Source: CAYJII01 sp964370225 (lineage in GTDB: Bacteria > Bacillota > Clostridia > Oscillospirales > Ruminococcaceae). Taken from it: DNA of 19,443 nt. The notes below the pieces were generated by a model that saw only the letters and a list, made by a program, of their open reading frames with translations, made no database searches and was not told the DNA's origin. Both the position numbers and the translations under genes were made by a program. Shown piece by piece: positions 6,930-14,727 of this stretch. Location of the stretch: the NCBI GenBank assembly GCA_964370225.1, contig CAYJII010000041.1, forward strand, positions 1-19,443, given 5' to 3'. Position 1 is the first letter of the stretch. Every line of letters begins with the position of its first letter.

Positions 6930-7478
6930 ATGAATATATTTGATTTTGAAATTTTACAAAAAGATGGCAACTTAAAAAGCATGAAAGATTTTAAAGGCAA
7001 TGCAATTTTAATTGTCAACTCAGCTACTCATTGTGGTTTTACTTATCAGTATGATGAATTAAGGCAATTGTATGATAAATTCAGCGATAAAGGCCTTGTA
7101 ATTTTAGATTTTCCTTGTAACCAATTTGGCGAGCAAGCACAGGGAACAAACGACGAAATTACAGAATTTTGTCAATTGAATTATAACACACCTTATGAAA
7201 TTTATGCAAAAATTGAAGTAAACGGCGAAAACCAAACCCCTCTCTTTAAATACTTAAAACTCCAAAAAGGTTTTAAAGGGTTTAACAACCCAAATCACCC
7301 ATTAAATGAAAAATTAAAAGAAATGTTCTTAAAAATGGATGAAAACTATGAAAAAAGCGATGATATTAAATGGAATTTTACAAAGTTTTTAATTGATAAA
7401 AATGGTATTGTAGTAGGTCGATTTGAGCCAGTTGATGATATCCATATTTTAGAGAAAGCTATAAAAGAAATACTATAA
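6930..7478 (+). CDS. Glutathione peroxidase family protein (thiol peroxidase)
   Basis: 182 residues. The ATG at 6930 follows an AAGGAG box about 11 bp upstream. The family signature is clear: SATHCGFTYQYDELRQLY with peroxidatic Cys35, then LDFPCNQFGEQ with Gln69, then KWNFTKFLIDKNG with Trp148 and Asn149. This completes the Cys-Gln-Trp-Asn tetrad. The active site uses cysteine; the codon is TGT, not a selenocysteine TGA. Cys81 (FCQLNYNTPYEIY) sits where thioredoxin-dependent members have a resolving Cys, so reduction by thioredoxin rather than glutathione is likely. It is slightly longer than the roughly 160-residue norm because of an insert (about 113-145, GFKGFNNPNHPLNEKLKEM...), which I recall from clostridial homologues. 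It is a cytosolic enzyme reducing peroxides, transcribed alone. Confidence 0.95.
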   Translation: MNIFDFEILQKDGNLKSMKDFKGNAILIVNSATHCGFTYQYDELRQLYDKFSDKGLVILDFPCNQFGEQAQGTNDEITEFCQLNYNTPYEIYAKIEVNGENQTPLFKYLKLQKGFKGFNNPNHPLNEKLKEMFLKMDENYEKSDDIKWNFTKFLIDKNGIVVGRFEPVDDIHILEKAIKEIL

Positions 7479-7521
7479 ATTTGTAATCGCTTACATTAAA
7501 GAGGTATTTAGTTGGTCTTGC

Positions 7522-7548
7522 AAGTTTGCATTATTAAGCAAACTTTTG
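7522..7548 (+). terminator. Possible terminator after glutathione peroxidase
   Basis: AAGTTTGC (7522-7529) and GCAAACTT (7538-7545) form an 8-bp stem with an 8-nt loop, followed by a short run of T. It is weaker than the two hairpins that follow. Confidence 0.5.
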
Positions 7549-7572
7549 CTTGACTTTACATCTTTATATTAT

Positions 7573-7602
7573 AAAAGGCACTCACCTTGGTGAGTGCCTT
7601 TT
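7573..7602. terminator. Rho-independent terminator hairpin
   Basis: Perfect inverted repeat AAAAGGCACTCACC / GGTGAGTGCCTTTT, flanked by A- and T-rich arms, so usable on both strands. It resembles the hairpin at 9290-9327. Confidence 0.8.
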
Positions 7603-7628
7603 ACTTTGATGAGATTTAATAAGACAGA

Positions 7629-7674
7629 AAACAAAGCAGATAGTGACTTTCCCCGTCATTATCTGCTTTGTTTT
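7629..7674 (+). terminator. Second rho-independent terminator hairpin
   Basis: ACAAAGCAGATA (7631-7642) pairs with TATCTGCTTTGT (7660-7671). The stem continues inward through GTGAC/GTCAT with one G-U pair around a C-rich loop, and a T-run follows. It stands in tandem with the hairpin at 7573, which seals the region before the VTC gene. Confidence 0.75.
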
Positions 7675-7797
7675 AGTATATGAGAATTTATCATTTCAAT
7701 ATTTTTTAAAAAAAATGTAGAAATAATGCAATAAAATGCATTGCTTGTGCATTAACTTTGTAAATGGGATGTAAATAAATTATAAGGAGAGTGTAAA
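7675..7797 (+). promoter_or_regulatory. Upstream region of the VTC/DUF4956 operon
   Basis: An AT-rich leader ends in a clear ribosome binding site (TAAGGAGAG) before the ATG at 7798. No convincing -35/-10 pair was identified. Two AATGCA copies and a TGCATT lie within about 30 bp (near 7727-7755), giving overlapping direct and inverted repeats that may be an operator. Confidence 0.35.
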
Positions 7798-8532
7798 ATG
7801 TCTGTTCAAACTATTTTCAAACGTTATGAGCTCAAGTACAAATTGACAACGCAACAGTATGATGATTTAAAGGAATTTATGAAAGATAAAATGCAGCTCG
7901 ACTCATATGGTAGGCACAAAATTTCTAATATCTATTTTGATACTGACGATTACAGAATTATCAGATTTTCTCTAGAAAAGCCTAACTATAAAGAAAAGCT
8001 TAGACTGCGAATATATGGCGAGCCAAATGATGCACAGCCTGCGTTCATCGAGTTGAAAAAGAAATTTAAAGGTGTAGTTTACAAAAGACGAATAACAGAA
8101 AATCAAAATGTGGCTCTTTCTCTTTTATTAGACAGAGAAGAAAAGTCTGCAGTTTCTCAAATTCATAAGGAAATTGATTATTTCATTGATAGTTTTGAAA
8201 ATAAACTGATGCCAAAAGTATTCTTATCATATGAACGTGAAGCATATTTTTGCGAAATTGATGACAATTTCAGAATGACATTCGATTTTAATATTAAAAT
8301 GCGCGATACAAATATCTCGCTGTTTTCAGATGAAAATGATGTCTCTGTATTAGGCGATGAACATGTTTTACTAGAGGTTAAAACTGTTCAAGGTTTGCCG
8401 TTTTGGTTAATTGAATTTTTCAACCAAAACAACATCTATAAAGAGTCTTTTTCTAAATATGGCACTGCTTTTAATATTTTCTTACTACCACAATTAATTC
8501 AAAAAACTAAGGAGGTTTTCGCTAATGTATAG
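7798..8532 (+). CDS. VTC-domain protein (polyphosphate polymerase-like, CYTH/TTM fold)
   Basis: 244 residues, one VTC domain over nearly the full length. The triphosphate-tunnel pattern is visible: FKRYELKYKL (7-16), SNIYFDTDDY (43-52), KEKLRLRIYG with basic residues on alternate positions (65-74), AFIELKKKFKG (82-91), KRRIT (97-100 region), LSYEREAYF (143-151), LLEVKT (191-196) and ESFSKYGTAF with Lys220 (216-225). In yeast Vtc4 this domain makes inorganic polyphosphate from ATP. Bacterial relatives are commonly named polyphosphate polymerase domain proteins, but their activity is less certain. The last 8 bp overlap the DUF4956 gene, whose ribosome binding site (AAGGAGG) lies inside this gene, so the two are translationally coupled. 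The protein is soluble and may sit at the membrane with its partner. Confidence 0.88.
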   Translation: MSVQTIFKRYELKYKLTTQQYDDLKEFMKDKMQLDSYGRHKISNIYFDTDDYRIIRFSLEKPNYKEKLRLRIYGEPNDAQPAFIELKKKFKGVVYKRRITENQNVALSLLLDREEKSAVSQIHKEIDYFIDSFENKLMPKVFLSYEREAYFCEIDDNFRMTFDFNIKMRDTNISLFSDENDVSVLGDEHVLLEVKTVQGLPFWLIEFFNQNNIYKESFSKYGTAFNIFLLPQLIQKTKEVFANV

Positions 8533-9217
8533 TGAAATATTTGAAACAATTTTTAACCCCACAGGAACTACAAGCACAATTTTACCAATGAACTTTTTGA
8601 TGTGTATAGTTACGTCTATTATTTTAGGACTTTTCACCGCAACAATATATACCTATAAAACCAAATGTAGCAAAGGCTTCGTGCTAAGTCTTGCAGTATT
8701 ACCTCTGGCTATCGCTATAGTAATATTAATGGTAAATGGAAGTATTGGTGCTGGTGTAGCTGTTGCTGGAGCTTTCAGTCTTGTTCGTTTCCGCTCTGTT
8801 CCCGGTACCGCAAAAGAAATCAGTGCAATTTTTACAGTTATGTGTACTGGTCTTACCATAGGCATGGGGTACATAGGCTATGCAGTTTTATTTGCGATAA
8901 TTGCTTCCCTTTTCTCCCTAATTTTAAGTGCTACAAGCTTTGGAGATGTTAGCAGAAACGCTAGAGCACTGTGCATAACAATTCCAGAAAATTTAAATTA
9001 TACAGAAGTTTTTGATGATATAATGAAAAAATACGCATCAGAGTACAGCCTACAAAGCGCTAAAACTACAAGTATGGGTAGCCTTTTCAAACTGAGATAT
9101 GATGTAGATTTAAATGACGTGTCTCTCGAAAAAGAGTTTATCGATGAACTCAGATGTAGAAACGGCAATCTTGAGATAATCATTTCAAAAGATGAGGGAG
9201 CTCTTAATGGGCTATAG
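8525..9217 (+). CDS. DUF4956 family membrane protein
   Basis: 230 residues. The ATG at 8525 follows AAGGAGG at 9 bp and lies inside the end of the VTC gene. There are about four hydrophobic segments: roughly 20-43 (MNFLMCIVTSIILGLF...), 50-67 (GFVLSLAVLPLAIAIVIL), 73-85 with the conserved GAGVAVAGAFSLVRFRS stretch, and 104-140 (FTVMCTGLTIGMGYIGYAVLFAIIASLFSLIL). A cytosolic C-terminal domain of about 85 residues follows (alpha/beta, ACT- or ferredoxin-like in appearance). The GAFSLVRFRS-GTAKEI motif is the hallmark of this MgtC-like membrane family. Adjacency to a VTC gene is known from many Firmicutes, often with CotH and carbohydrate-binding genes. The function is unknown. A role in placing or exporting the VTC product is inference from linkage. 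Confidence 0.88.
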   Translation: MYSEIFETIFNPTGTTSTILPMNFLMCIVTSIILGLFTATIYTYKTKCSKGFVLSLAVLPLAIAIVILMVNGSIGAGVAVAGAFSLVRFRSVPGTAKEISAIFTVMCTGLTIGMGYIGYAVLFAIIASLFSLILSATSFGDVSRNARALCITIPENLNYTEVFDDIMKKYASEYSLQSAKTTSMGSLFKLRYDVDLNDVSLEKEFIDELRCRNGNLEIIISKDEGALNGL

Positions 9218-9289
9218 ACTATAATCCGATAAAATTATTTTATATACATAAATGTCCTACACACTAAATAAAAAGTTAAAACACTCTAT

Positions 9290-9327
9290 ATAAAAGGCAG
9301 ACTCACTTTTGTGAGTCTGCCTTTTAT
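9290..9327. terminator. Bidirectional terminator between convergent genes
   Basis: A perfect 17-bp stem (9290-9306 with 9311-9327) with a TTTT loop has T-rich tails on both strands. It serves the DUF4956 gene (plus) and the giant surface-protein gene (minus), which converge here. Confidence 0.9.
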
Positions 9328-9346
9328 ATCTTTTTTAGAAAATTAA

Positions 9347-12300
9347 TTATGCTGTATTTTTCTCATAATCACTTTCATCATCATTTCCTTGTTGTCTTCC
9401 AAAAATTATTGCGAAAATTAGTTGCACAACAAATATTATTGCAAAGCAAATGCTCCACTTATCAAATATTCCCATAGGTTGCGTGAAGTCTTGAGTCAAC
9501 AACAATAGTACTACAGTTATAACTGCTAAAACTGCTCCTATCGCAAAGATTAATTTGCGGTTTTCACTCGCTTGTTCTTTTTCGTCATCGTACTCATCCT
9601 GCTCTTGGGTTTCATGTGAGCTATTTTCATCTTCACTTTTTTTCCTGCGTGCTACCATAACAAATATAATTGGTATTAATATTACGATGATTGTCATGAT
9701 AAGATCAAATAAGCTCCACGCATTACCTACTAACGCAAATGGACCTGCGCTTAATGGAACGCCATTACTCATAATTATAGTGGATTCAAATGTACTTTCC
9801 CCATATGTTAAAGTTAAAGTATGGTCACCATTTTCTAAAGTAGCGAGGAAATTTGATGTAATTATTATTGTGTTCCCCTCACCTATTGTAAAGTCATCTG
9901 GTGGAGTGAGCGTAACTCCGTCCATGATTACATCATCTGGGAATGTTCCAGGAATAATTGGCCTAATTATTATAGTTCCATCATCAATCTCGGGGTCTGT
10001 TGGTCCAACTATGATATCGCCCAAGTCCTTATACACTGGTGTTATAGTTGTATCCTCATCAGGCATTGTGAATGTAAAATCTTTATCCGTAACATCAACA
10101 TCGCCATCTCCATTAGTATCCCAGCCTATAAACGCTTCCCCTTCTGGTGTATCACCATCGTTATGTGTAACATCTACCCGCTCGCCCTCTGGATATGTGC
10201 CACCTCCATTGCCATCTACAACTGTAAGAATAAACTCATCCTCAACTGGTGGTTGTGGTACTGGTTGGTATACAGGTGAGATAACTGTATCCTCATCAGG
10301 CATTGTGAATATGAAGTCTTCTGTAGTGACATCGACATCTCCATCTCCGTCAGTATCCCAGCCTATGAACTCTTCCCCTTCTGGAGTAGCACCGTCGTTA
10401 TGTGTAATATCTACTCGTTCGCCCTCTGGATATGTACCGTCTCCATCACCGTCCACTACTGTAAGAATAAATTCATCCTCAACTGGTGGTTGTGGTGCTG
10501 GTTGCGGTATTGGTTGGTATACAGGTGAGATAACTGTATCCTCATCAGGCATTGTGAATATGAAATCTTCTGTAATGACATCAACATCGCCATCGCCATC
10601 AGTATCCCAGCCTATAAATTCTTCTCCTTCTGGAGTTTGTGCATCATCGTGTGATACTGGTACTTCTGCACCTTCTAAATAGTCCCCACTGCCACTGCCA
10701 TCATTTACAGTCAAATTATATTTTTCTAGCACAGTTATTATCGCAGTGTCACTATCTGTAGCGTCGGTTAATATTCCGTCAGGAACAGATTCAAACGCAT
10801 GCTCCATAGTAACATTTACTGTGTATATAGTTTCACCGGCTTTATCAGTGCTTGGTGTATACATCGAGCTTATTATGCCAGCAAGCACGCTTGCCCCAGA
10901 TTTCCAAACATAGTTCCCACTCTGCTTAACTTTACTGTTAAATCCATTTGCGTATAGGAAATTCCAAATCGGGTCAGTACTAGCAGTAGCGTCTAAAATT
11001 TTTGCACTGTCGCCGACTATGTATGTAGCATCTTCAATCTGTAGCCAGTTTGAAAGCCCTCCCCTATAAATTCTTGATTGAATATTGGTCATTCCCATTA
11101 CATTGTTTTTCTCAATACTTAAGTCTAACTCTGGTATCATGGTTATAATATAACCTTCATTTGTCAGAGCTCCTTCAGTTGATAATTCTGCTTTTATTGG
11201 AATATATAGTTCTTGCCCTACTGTTATTGCTATTGCATCAGATACATCTATCGGAAGCACTACATTAGGCGTTACTAAATCAGTAGAATACTCTGCTTCA
11301 TCTGCGTTGTCGTCTAACTGACCCATCACCCAATGGGCTTGCGTGTAAGAAGACTCTTTGTACCATCTAAGTATATTCTCTATACTGTCTATAGATTCTT
11401 CTCCAATGATGTTCATTTCTGAATCGGATGGTTCAATTTCACCTTTCTCTCGGTTTCCTAGTATCTTGCTAGTTTCATTTTCTAGCACAATAGTCGTTTC
11501 GCCAGCTATCTGTGGTGGGAATAGCATTTGTATATACCCTGTTTCTAGTGTTGCTTCTCCTATAATGGAGTCATGTTTATATATATCCCCATCTAAATTA
11601 ACATTAGCATCTACAAATATGAATGCATCCCCTGCTGAATAGCTAGAGTTCCCTCCTGCTATAAACATATGCGAACTATAGTCTTCCAATCTACCACTAG
11701 CAATTATATCTCCTAAAATAGTTCCGCCAAATGCTTTTATCGATACATCTCCACTACCGTCTATCTCATCTATGCTTGGATATTCTTCATTTACATCCAG
11801 ATAATATCCAATAAATGATCCTCCAGCATAAACGTCCTCTTCTATCGTTCCACCATTGATAATAATATCAGCATTACCAACCACGACCGATAGCCCTCTG
11901 CCACCACCGTTAACTGAATTTTTAATATTGCCTGCATCAATTACGATTTGTACATTACCGACACCGTTTTTAACCGATACACCATTAGGAGGGTTTACAG
12001 CATGATAGCCTGTAACAGACAGGTTGTTCCCATCTATGTCAAAAGGCCACATACCAATGCCTCCACCGTATACTTCGCCTTTACTCACATGAGGAACTTC
12101 GTCTGCACTCCCATAATTCGGGTAATACCCCTCATCTACGCTTTGCGCACCTATCACACCGCCACTCACTTTAACAAAAGTGTTTTCGCCAATTGCTGTG
12201 ATAAAACCGCCACCATATACCGAACCTACTATATTTGAGTTGCCAGTTATTTCTACATTAGTATCCACTTCTACAAAATCGAAATATCCTCCTCCAAATA

Positions 12301-14392
12301 CAGAGCCCTCAACCCAAGCAGTTCCACCGATTAGCACATTTGTACTTCCATTTACCACACCAAATTCGTTGCTTACTAATTCTGACTCGACTTCAGCAGA
12401 AACACCTTTTCCAAATCCATAATTTAGAGGTAATGCTTCTATTCCGCCAAATACGCCACCAAATATTTCGCCACCGCTAACTTCCACGTCTGTGTTCATA
12501 TGAATACTATCGCCATATCCACCACCAAAGACATTTTGTCCAACTCCACCTGCTAGTATGTTCACATCTGTACTACCAAGCACCATTCCATATGATAGAT
12601 TGTTTGTGTCCTCATAAAAGCTGTTATGATCTACATCAACACCACCATATACACTGCCTACAACAAATGCATCTTCTCCAGATATTTCTACATATGTACT
12701 TCCAGCAATAATATCCGATCTACCACCGCCAAATACTCCGCCGACTATTTTAAAGCTTGGTCTCATTGGATTTATTCCTATTAAACCGCCCGATACAATT
12801 ACTTTTGTATCACCATGTACTATTGAGTAGCCATTTTCCAAATCAGCTTCACTAGGCTTAACTAACGCTCTACCAATAACCCCGAATAAGCTGTCTATTC
12901 CACCATATACAGTGCCTACGACATTACCATTAGTCATTGTCACATTAGTATTTCCTAAAATTTTATCAAAGTATCCTCCACCAAAAACATTGCCCTCGAT
13001 TAATACATCACTACCAGCTATCTCTACGTAAGTATTGCTATGCACAACACTGTACATGATATTTTTTTCGACAGAACTAACTTCTATACCCGCACCACTA
13101 ATTCCACCGTAAACTGATCCACGAATATATGTATCTCCACTAATTTTCACATTAGTATTTCCTACAATAATATCATCAGTTCCACCGCCATATACATTTC
13201 CATATATTTCGCCACTATGAATATTTACATTAGTGTTGCCGTGCACCACATTGAAATCTATTTCTCCTACTTCTAGCGAAGGTTTTTCGACATTTCTTGA
13301 CCAGTCAGAAGAATCACTGTACCCAATTCCTCCATATACTGATCCATCTATTCTACCGCTATGTATATTAACTGTAGTATTCCCGATTATCACATCTCGC
13401 TTACCGCCACCATATACAGAACTTCGTATACGCGTTTGTGCTTCGTCCTCGAAAACTTCATCTCTTATATTAACAATCGTGTCAGCATTTAAAACAGAAG
13501 ACATACCACCGCCGTACAAATTCCCGTAAAATTCAGTATTCTTAACATCTACTTCTATAATACTTTTTTCAGCGTTCTTTTCGTTTGCAGAAGAGTAACC
13601 AATAAAGCTATCAGCACCACCGCCGAAAACATTACTATAAATCATCGAATTCGCTATATTCAAATTTACGTTACCCATGGCATATGCGTCGTCACCAGCA
13701 CCTAATAATTCACCATTTATTTCCAGATTATTAATGTTCACTACGATATTTTTTTGTACTACTCCACCAGCAATAGAGCCTCCAACAATACTGGCAACCC
13801 CAACATCTTCTATCGTGATGTCTACACTCTCTACTACCCCACCTTTTGAGCCACCAACTATAACGTATGATTCAAAACTGCCAAAGTCTCGTGCGTCAGC
13901 CTCATTCTCTTTTATCTCATCCGCTGCGCCTAAGTAGAATGTTCTTATACTATTATCAGCACCAACAACCTCGAAAGATACGATATATTTACTTAAATCA
14001 GCTGTTTTTCCAATAGTGGTTGTAGCACCATTTGCATATATTATTTTACCTTCATCGTCACTAGTAGGTTTAACTAAGATGTCATCTACAGAAAAATTTG
14101 CAGTAGTCTTAGCTATTTCTGCAGAAACCTGAGGCAATACAGTTTCGTCCAACTCAGCTATGGAGGTTATAATTTCGGTCTGTTGTTCGGATTCACTATT
14201 TAGTAAAGGTTCTATTTCCAAACTCTCTTCATCATCTAAAGCGTCCTCGGATATAAAATCTTCACTTTCTGCGTTAGTATTCACAACCAAATCTTCAGCG
14301 CTATTTGCCCCATATACAAACGGTACTTGAAACAAAGTTAAAGCTACTGCCATCATGATTGCTACTACTTTATTGCATTCCTTTTTCTTCAT
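9347..14392 (-). CDS. Giant cell-surface protein: beta-helix-like array, InlB-B-like repeats, three-helix membrane anchor
   Basis: 1681 residues from the ATG at 14392, which has a GGAGG box at 8 bp. An in-frame ATG at 14422 precedes that box and is rejected. A signal peptide (1-28; core VVAIMMAVALTLFQVPFVYG, cleavage before ANS) is followed by an acidic linker (about 29-90). From about 175 to 950 the chain is a Gly/Val/Asn-rich beta-solenoid-like region with V(Y/F)GGG and GNTNV motifs. A beta-rich domain of unknown type covers about 1050-1220. Three repeats of 79-83 residues (about 1222-1455) have the InlB-B/Flg_new look (GWDTDGDGDVDV, FTMPDEDT) joined by Pro/Gln linkers. A short beta domain follows. 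Three hydrophobic helices lie at about 1560-1582, 1610-1632 and 1645-1666, with a charged loop between the first two; no LPXTG signal was seen. I infer an envelope-anchored adhesin or stalk-like protein. The target is unknown. Confidence 0.88.
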   Translation of the reverse strand: MKKKECNKVVAIMMAVALTLFQVPFVYGANSAEDLVVNTNAESEDFISEDALDDEESLEIEPLLNSESEQQTEIITSIAELDETVLPQVSAEIAKTTANFSVDDILVKPTSDDEGKIIYANGATTTIGKTADLSKYIVSFEVVGADNSIRTFYLGAADEIKENEADARDFGSFESYVIVGGSKGGVVESVDITIEDVGVASIVGGSIAGGVVQKNIVVNINNLEINGELLGAGDDAYAMGNVNLNIANSMIYSNVFGGGADSFIGYSSANEKNAEKSIIEVDVKNTEFYGNLYGGGMSSVLNADTIVNIRDEVFEDEAQTRIRSSVYGGGKRDVIIGNTTVNIHSGRIDGSVYGGIGYSDSSDWSRNVEKPSLEVGEIDFNVVHGNTNVNIHSGEIYGNVYGGGTDDIIVGNTNVKISGDTYIRGSVYGGISGAGIEVSSVEKNIMYSVVHSNTYVEIAGSDVLIEGNVFGGGYFDKILGNTNVTMTNGNVVGTVYGGIDSLFGVIGRALVKPSEADLENGYSIVHGDTKVIVSGGLIGINPMRPSFKIVGGVFGGGRSDIIAGSTYVEISGEDAFVVGSVYGGVDVDHNSFYEDTNNLSYGMVLGSTDVNILAGGVGQNVFGGGYGDSIHMNTDVEVSGGEIFGGVFGGIEALPLNYGFGKGVSAEVESELVSNEFGVVNGSTNVLIGGTAWVEGSVFGGGYFDFVEVDTNVEITGNSNIVGSVYGGGFITAIGENTFVKVSGGVIGAQSVDEGYYPNYGSADEVPHVSKGEVYGGGIGMWPFDIDGNNLSVTGYHAVNPPNGVSVKNGVGNVQIVIDAGNIKNSVNGGGRGLSVVVGNADIIINGGTIEEDVYAGGSFIGYYLDVNEEYPSIDEIDGSGDVSIKAFGGTILGDIIASGRLEDYSSHMFIAGGNSSYSAGDAFIFVDANVNLDGDIYKHDSIIGEATLETGYIQMLFPPQIAGETTIVLENETSKILGNREKGEIEPSDSEMNIIGEESIDSIENILRWYKESSYTQAHWVMGQLDDNADEAEYSTDLVTPNVVLPIDVSDAIAITVGQELYIPIKAELSTEGALTNEGYIITMIPELDLSIEKNNVMGMTNIQSRIYRGGLSNWLQIEDATYIVGDSAKILDATASTDPIWNFLYANGFNSKVKQSGNYVWKSGASVLAGIISSMYTPSTDKAGETIYTVNVTMEHAFESVPDGILTDATDSDTAIITVLEKYNLTVNDGSGSGDYLEGAEVPVSHDDAQTPEGEEFIGWDTDGDGDVDVITEDFIFTMPDEDTVISPVYQPIPQPAPQPPVEDEFILTVVDGDGDGTYPEGERVDITHNDGATPEGEEFIGWDTDGDGDVDVTTEDFIFTMPDEDTVISPVYQPVPQPPVEDEFILTVVDGNGGGTYPEGERVDVTHNDGDTPEGEAFIGWDTNGDGDVDVTDKDFTFTMPDEDTTITPVYKDLGDIIVGPTDPEIDDGTIIIRPIIPGTFPDDVIMDGVTLTPPDDFTIGEGNTIIITSNFLATLENGDHTLTLTYGESTFESTIIMSNGVPLSAGPFALVGNAWSLFDLIMTIIVILIPIIFVMVARRKKSEDENSSHETQEQDEYDDEKEQASENRKLIFAIGAVLAVITVVLLLLTQDFTQPMGIFDKWSICFAIIFVVQLIFAIIFGRQQGNDDESDYEKNTA
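10028..10725 (-). repeat. Three tandem InlB-B-like repeats with calcium-loop inserts
   Basis: The LTV strands that open the copies begin at 10714, 10465 and 10228, so the spacings are 249 and 237 bp (83 and 79 residues). Each carries EGEEFIGWDTDGDGDVDV or a close variant, with Asp/Asn at positions 1, 3, 5 and 9 of an EF-hand-like loop. The copies share long identical DNA: 54 bp at 10262-10315 recur exactly at 10511-10564. Confidence 0.85.
12074..13417 (-). repeat. Array of alternating short and long glycine-rich repeat units
   Basis: Residues 326-773 of the giant protein contain twelve units, each opening with V(Y/F)GG and containing a (N/S/D)T-x-V strand. Short units open VYGGG or VFGGG, have a Asp and Ile nearby (KRDVIIGNT, TDDIIVGNT, FDKILGNT, SDIIAGST, GDSIHMNT, FDFVEVDT) and span about 26-28 residues. 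Long units open VYGGI, VYGGV or VFGGI, carry a variable insert of roughly 15-30 residues and return at (V/I)(V/L)(H/L/N)(G/S)-(N/D/S)T. They alternate strictly for at least five and a half pairs. Confidence 0.85.
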
Positions 14393-14727
14393 TTTGCTAC
14401 CTCCAATTACAACTAACGCCAAGCGTAATATGCTATACTAACATTATAATATATTTTTGGTATATTACAATAAAAATTATTAACATTTGTATGTATTACT
14501 ATATTACAATACATGAATTGCACCTTATTTATACTAATTTACTCTTGATTTTGTTGTAATTTCAATAATAGCTACTTTTATTTATTATCGCTTAAAGTTG
14601 CATAAGAAATCCGCAGTAAATGATCCTAATTATGAGATTGACAATAACTATTTTATCAGCTAAGTAATGTGCGCTCACCTTGAAATTTGTCTAAGCTTTT
14701 TTTTGCTATCTTAATATAACTAAACTG
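14393..14727 (-). promoter_or_regulatory. Intergenic region: promoter of the giant surface protein with repeated site
   Basis: Read on the minus strand, TTGTAA (14470-14465) and TATAAT (14448-14443) are 16 bp apart, about 50 bp before the start codon. A 12-bp sequence, TATTGTAATATA, that includes the -35 box (14472-14461) recurs exactly at 14511-14500, 39 bp upstream. The upstream copy is also flanked by TGTAT/ATACA arms. The rest (about 14512-14727) shows no gene and no clear hairpin terminator for the hydrogenase operon, only a poly-A/T stretch at 14698-14705. Confidence 0.55.

Noticed and set aside
6930..7478. Selenocysteine at the peroxidase active site
   Set aside because: The codon is TGT (Cys35), not TGA, and no SECIS-like element is needed to read the frame.
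9555..10682. Long plus-strand open frame (375 codons), Ser/Pro-rich
   Set aside because: It is antisense to the three InlB-like repeats. Its repeated composition mirrors them, and there is no ribosome binding site or domain.
12074..13417. Repeated DNA that might suggest a CRISPR array
   Set aside because: The repeats are in-frame, degenerate and coding (V(Y/F)GG units) without identical direct repeats or uniform spacers.
9347..14392. Sortase LPXTG anchor in the giant protein
   Set aside because: No LPXTG-like motif was seen before the hydrophobic end, and there are three helices rather than one followed by a short basic tail.
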